From Nitzschia putrida (lineage: Eukaryota > Bacillariophyta > Bacillariophyceae > Bacillariales > Bacillariaceae), in the NCBI GenBank assembly GCA_016586335.1, contig BLYE01000046.1:124001-188000 (forward strand): DNA of 64,000 nt. The letters run 5' to 3'. Shown here piece by piece: positions 61,601 through 64,000 of this stretch (positions are counted from its first letter, which is position 1; each line of letters starts with the position of its first letter). The notes beneath the pieces were generated by a model. That model ran no database searches, was not told the DNA's origin, and saw only the letters and a list, made by a program, of their open reading frames with translations. Position numbers and translations under genes: made by a program.

Positions 61601-64000
61601 AGAATGATTTCTCCACCACAGTACATTGTTTCTGCGGAAAGGAAGAAGGAAAGTTAAGAAAGGTGCAAACCAAGAATGGGTATGAGAAGTCGGAGTGTAC
61701 AGACGTACCATTGTGCAAAAGGTCATAAACGGAGCCGTATTCCATGAATTCCATGATGAGCATAGGGTCGACAGTTGGCGAGAGAACCGCTCCCATCACA
61801 GTTGTAATACATGGGTGACGAAGCCGCGAAAGAAGTCGCATTTCCTCGACAAACTCTTTCCTAGCGCGAGATTCGTCATCGAAACGAAGAAAGTCAGGAA
61901 GCCATCCATGTTTGTGTGTGGCAAGTGCGTCTGCGGAGACATTTCCAAGGAACTTGTCTGTGCTGCTGTCACCGTGATTGGATAAAGTCGCCGACTCCAA
62001 TACTTTCAGAACGGAATCAAACTTTCCAGACCCTGGAAGGATTAGATCCTCTAGAGTTTGGCTTCCCTTTCCTGACATGGAACTATTTCCACCCTTACTC
62101 TTTTTCTTGTCTTTCATCTGCACACTGTCACGAGCATCTGGTGTTTGAGCTTCAATGTCACGCCCACTACCTTGTCCAAAACGGACATTCTTCCTGACGA
62201 TGTTCCTTCCACGTTGCCATCCTCCAAGCTCTTCGTGGAAGACCGACGACCCGATTTGTTGTTCGATTCTTTCAATGTTGGAGGCATGACGCGCTTCACC
62301 GCCACCTTGGTTCCACGATATTGCCCGAGAATGACTATTCCAAATGCACCGCGTCCAACCACCTCTGGGGGTTCACTGAACACCAACTCGTCCACATTGA
62401 TGTGCCATACTGAGTCATTCTGTTTCCTCTTGTTGGCGAGATAGAAAGACATGATCATGAACAACACAATAAGCACGCAACCGATGATCATGATGAAGAA
62501 GTATGCACTCGCGACACATGTGCCGACATTTCGTATGTGTTACTGGAACATACACAGTTGCCCATTGAATCGGCCTCGCGATTGTGTCCTACTTCGGAGC
62601 AGTCTCGCAACACAATGTCAACGCGGAGGGGTGACTGCGGGATTTGCTCGCCATTGATGAACACCTCAAAAACTTCCACACCTACTTCGCTCTGCATGAT
62701 CGTGAACTCATAGGCAAAGGTGCCGGCACTTGTGTGATATCAAGGGAAACGGGTTCGTCACCAGCATGGAAGAGAACAGTAACCTCCGCGTCTTCTCGCT
62801 GGCGGTTGTCGTAGGCACGGAATGTGATTGGAGTATGTTGTTCAGTCTCGCCGCAAATGCTCATCTTATCGCAACCTCCAATATCTTCTCCAAAATACTC
62901 TTCCAAGTGAAAGTCGATGTCACCCTCCTCGAAGGGGTATACATCAACTTCAAAGGCCTTGACACACGGTTTGCAGAAGCAATCATATCCGTCCCCGCAA
63001 GTTAAGCCAACTTGCTCACAAGACTGTTCAAAAACGGCCAAACTGTTCTTGTAGTAGCCGTCGGACACGTGATATCGTCATACACGTTGGAAGGTCTTGT
63101 GCAACGCCACTGATCATCTTCGTCCAATACCATGAACCCGGCATCTTGTTGCATGGAACGAACTTCAAAGTATGACTTTGGAGTTCGGAAGCCAGCAAAC
63201 GATCCAGACAAGGACGCAGAATAGGCAGCTTCGGCGATGGCCTTTGTAGTGTCACAGCGTGCATTGTCACTGAAGTCTTCAGGAAATGTCAAGGAATCAC
63301 AGTGTGATTGTCCATATGTCGTCACACACTCCTCGTAAGCCTGTCCTACATCAGCATGAGAGCCGATGTTGAGGAGGGCGGCTTGAACTTCCTCGAAGAC
63401 GTCTTGGGGAACAGTTGTCAGAGCTGACACGGGCCACTCAGGGTAGATATCCGTGGAGTGAAGGAAGGGAAACAGGTTTCCCGTCATCCATCAAGAAGAT
63501 CTTGGGTTCAATGATCTTGAACAAGTCGGGTCGATGAGGTCACCGTTTTCATCAGTGGTACGCTCGATGGTATCAGTGCGGACGAAACCGACGTCGAACT
63601 CGCCACTCAAGACTCCGTTGACGACGTCGTATTGATCTCCAGTGAAGACGACTTGTTTGGGGTCGTTGACATACGACAAGCCGGCTTTCTGCATCTCGTA
63701 GAACTGCACTTGTCCTGCCAAGATCATAGAAATTCCGCCAGCAGCAACAATCTTGTCTTTGAAGTCTAGAATTGACTCAATCTCGTCGTTATCAGCACGT
63801 ACGGCCATGACGCCCACCGAAAACGTCCAGCTCGTAGGGTGTCCGCGCACTTCCAAACGAGATATGATGGTAGCCACGGGGGAAGCGCCAACTTCTGGCC
63901 GATGCAGGAGTAGACTCCTGGGTTAGAATACAGGAAATCTAGGTCTCCATTGTCCATGGCAGTGAAGATTCCTTCATAGGACAACGGGACCACTTCGAAT
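58624..64000 (-). CDS. Receptor kinase - nucleotide cyclase - phosphodiesterase (5' end beyond window, frame broken by indels)
   Basis: Exons on the complement: 61709->64000, 61429-61631, 61296-61347, 60643-61191, 58624-60554. Order of domains: periplasmic-binding-like ectodomain (63-64 kb, e.g. FLYSNPGVYSC, LLHSTDIYPEWPV), Cys-rich part (CGDGYDCFCKPC), transmembrane helix near 62440-62515 (FFIMIIGCVLIVLFMIM), kinase (VVGRGAFGIV, KVAVKRV, HGDLKAKN, ADFGLA, MAPEY), class III cyclase (VVFSDIVGFTDIS, KVETIGDAYMG, RYGLFGDTVNTASRMES), a 150-residue linker, and HD-type PDE (HSFEHANHA, SALIHDVDHPGVTNA, QTSDISHIVQEW). The kinase loop has HGD, so it may be weak or a pseudokinase. At least ten single-base shifts break the frame at about 63893, 63527, 63470, 63061, 62735, 62525, 62200, 60512, 60430 and 59430. 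The domains are otherwise conserved. Receptor GC-PDE proteins are known in diatoms and are linked to sex-pheromone signalling. Confidence 0.8.

Noticed and set aside
1..64000. tRNA genes, CRISPR arrays, phage or bacterial operon signals
   Set aside because: I looked for B-box words (GGTTCGAATCC type), regular spacer arrays and Shine-Dalgarno-led gene strings and found none that fold or repeat properly. A covariance scan would be needed to exclude tRNAs firmly.
58624..64000. Calling the receptor a definite pseudogene
   Set aside because: All domains keep their key residues, and the breaks are single-base, mainly in homopolymers, which fits sequence error at least as well as decay.

Overview
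The window looks like nuclear DNA of a diatom, most likely a raphid pennate of the Seminavis / Pseudo-nitzschia / Nitzschia type (inference). Introns are short (70-143 bp) with GT(A/R)AGT-like donors and pyrimidine-AG acceptors. The genes are eukaryotic (NOC4, SLX9, TAN1/THUMPD1, ADAT2, eEF1A, mitochondrial uL3m, NOC-type and CCT proteins). Several families are typical of diatoms: a DUF6824 protein, single-pass LRR ectodomain proteins, an ankyrin protein with a C-terminal anchor, and a receptor with kinase, nucleotide cyclase and phosphodiesterase domains. There are no operons, RBSs, CRISPR arrays or phage genes. Gene starts were taken at in-frame ATGs. Introns were placed where donor, acceptor, phase and protein homology agree.

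Layout. 0-9 kb: the tail of an unknown gene at the left edge, a type II membrane LRR protein with two tandem ectodomains, a DUF6824 protein, and an armadillo-fold protein. 9-17 kb: gene-poor. It holds a NIPA-like transporter gene, two tandem decayed copies of the NOC4 5' end, two tiny related ORFs, and dense TACTAACGTTAGTA-type palindromes. 17-30 kb: a dense housekeeping block with NOC4, LENG1-like, TAN1-like, TPR, thioesterase, ankyrin, a lysine-less lipoyl-like protein, TPM-RING, uL3m and an IAH1-type esterase. 30-38 kb: a tandem pair of sulfotransferase-like type II membrane proteins, then two LRR proteins. 38-48 kb: a CCT-domain regulator, eEF1A, SLX9, ADAT2, NnrU-like and VTT/TVP38-like genes. 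48-58 kb: two convergent paralogous protein kinases, a secretory cyclophilin with a 4-nt micro-exon, a 5S rRNA gene, an Och1-like glycosyltransferase, an unknown type I membrane protein and a nucleotide-sugar transporter.

58.6 kb to the right edge: a minus-strand receptor that combines a periplasmic-binding-like ectodomain, one transmembrane helix, a TKL-like kinase domain, a class III nucleotide cyclase and a class I cyclic-nucleotide phosphodiesterase. Cyclic-nucleotide synthesis and breakdown are therefore encoded in one ligand-sensing polypeptide. This is the most interesting system in the window. Its reading frame is interrupted by about ten single-base indels, mostly missing bases in short homopolymers. 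No other gene here shows this, so it points to unpolished multi-copy sequence or recent decay.

How the genes relate. Several secretory-pathway genes lie in the window (two sulfotransferase-like proteins, Och1-like glycosyltransferase, nucleotide-sugar transporter, cyclophilin). So do several ribosome/tRNA genes (NOC4, SLX9, TAN1, ADAT2, eEF1A, uL3m, 5S). They are separately oriented single genes, often convergent with 4-100 bp between stops or divergent from shared promoters of 250-400 bp. No functional cluster is implied beyond the tandem and inverted paralog pairs.
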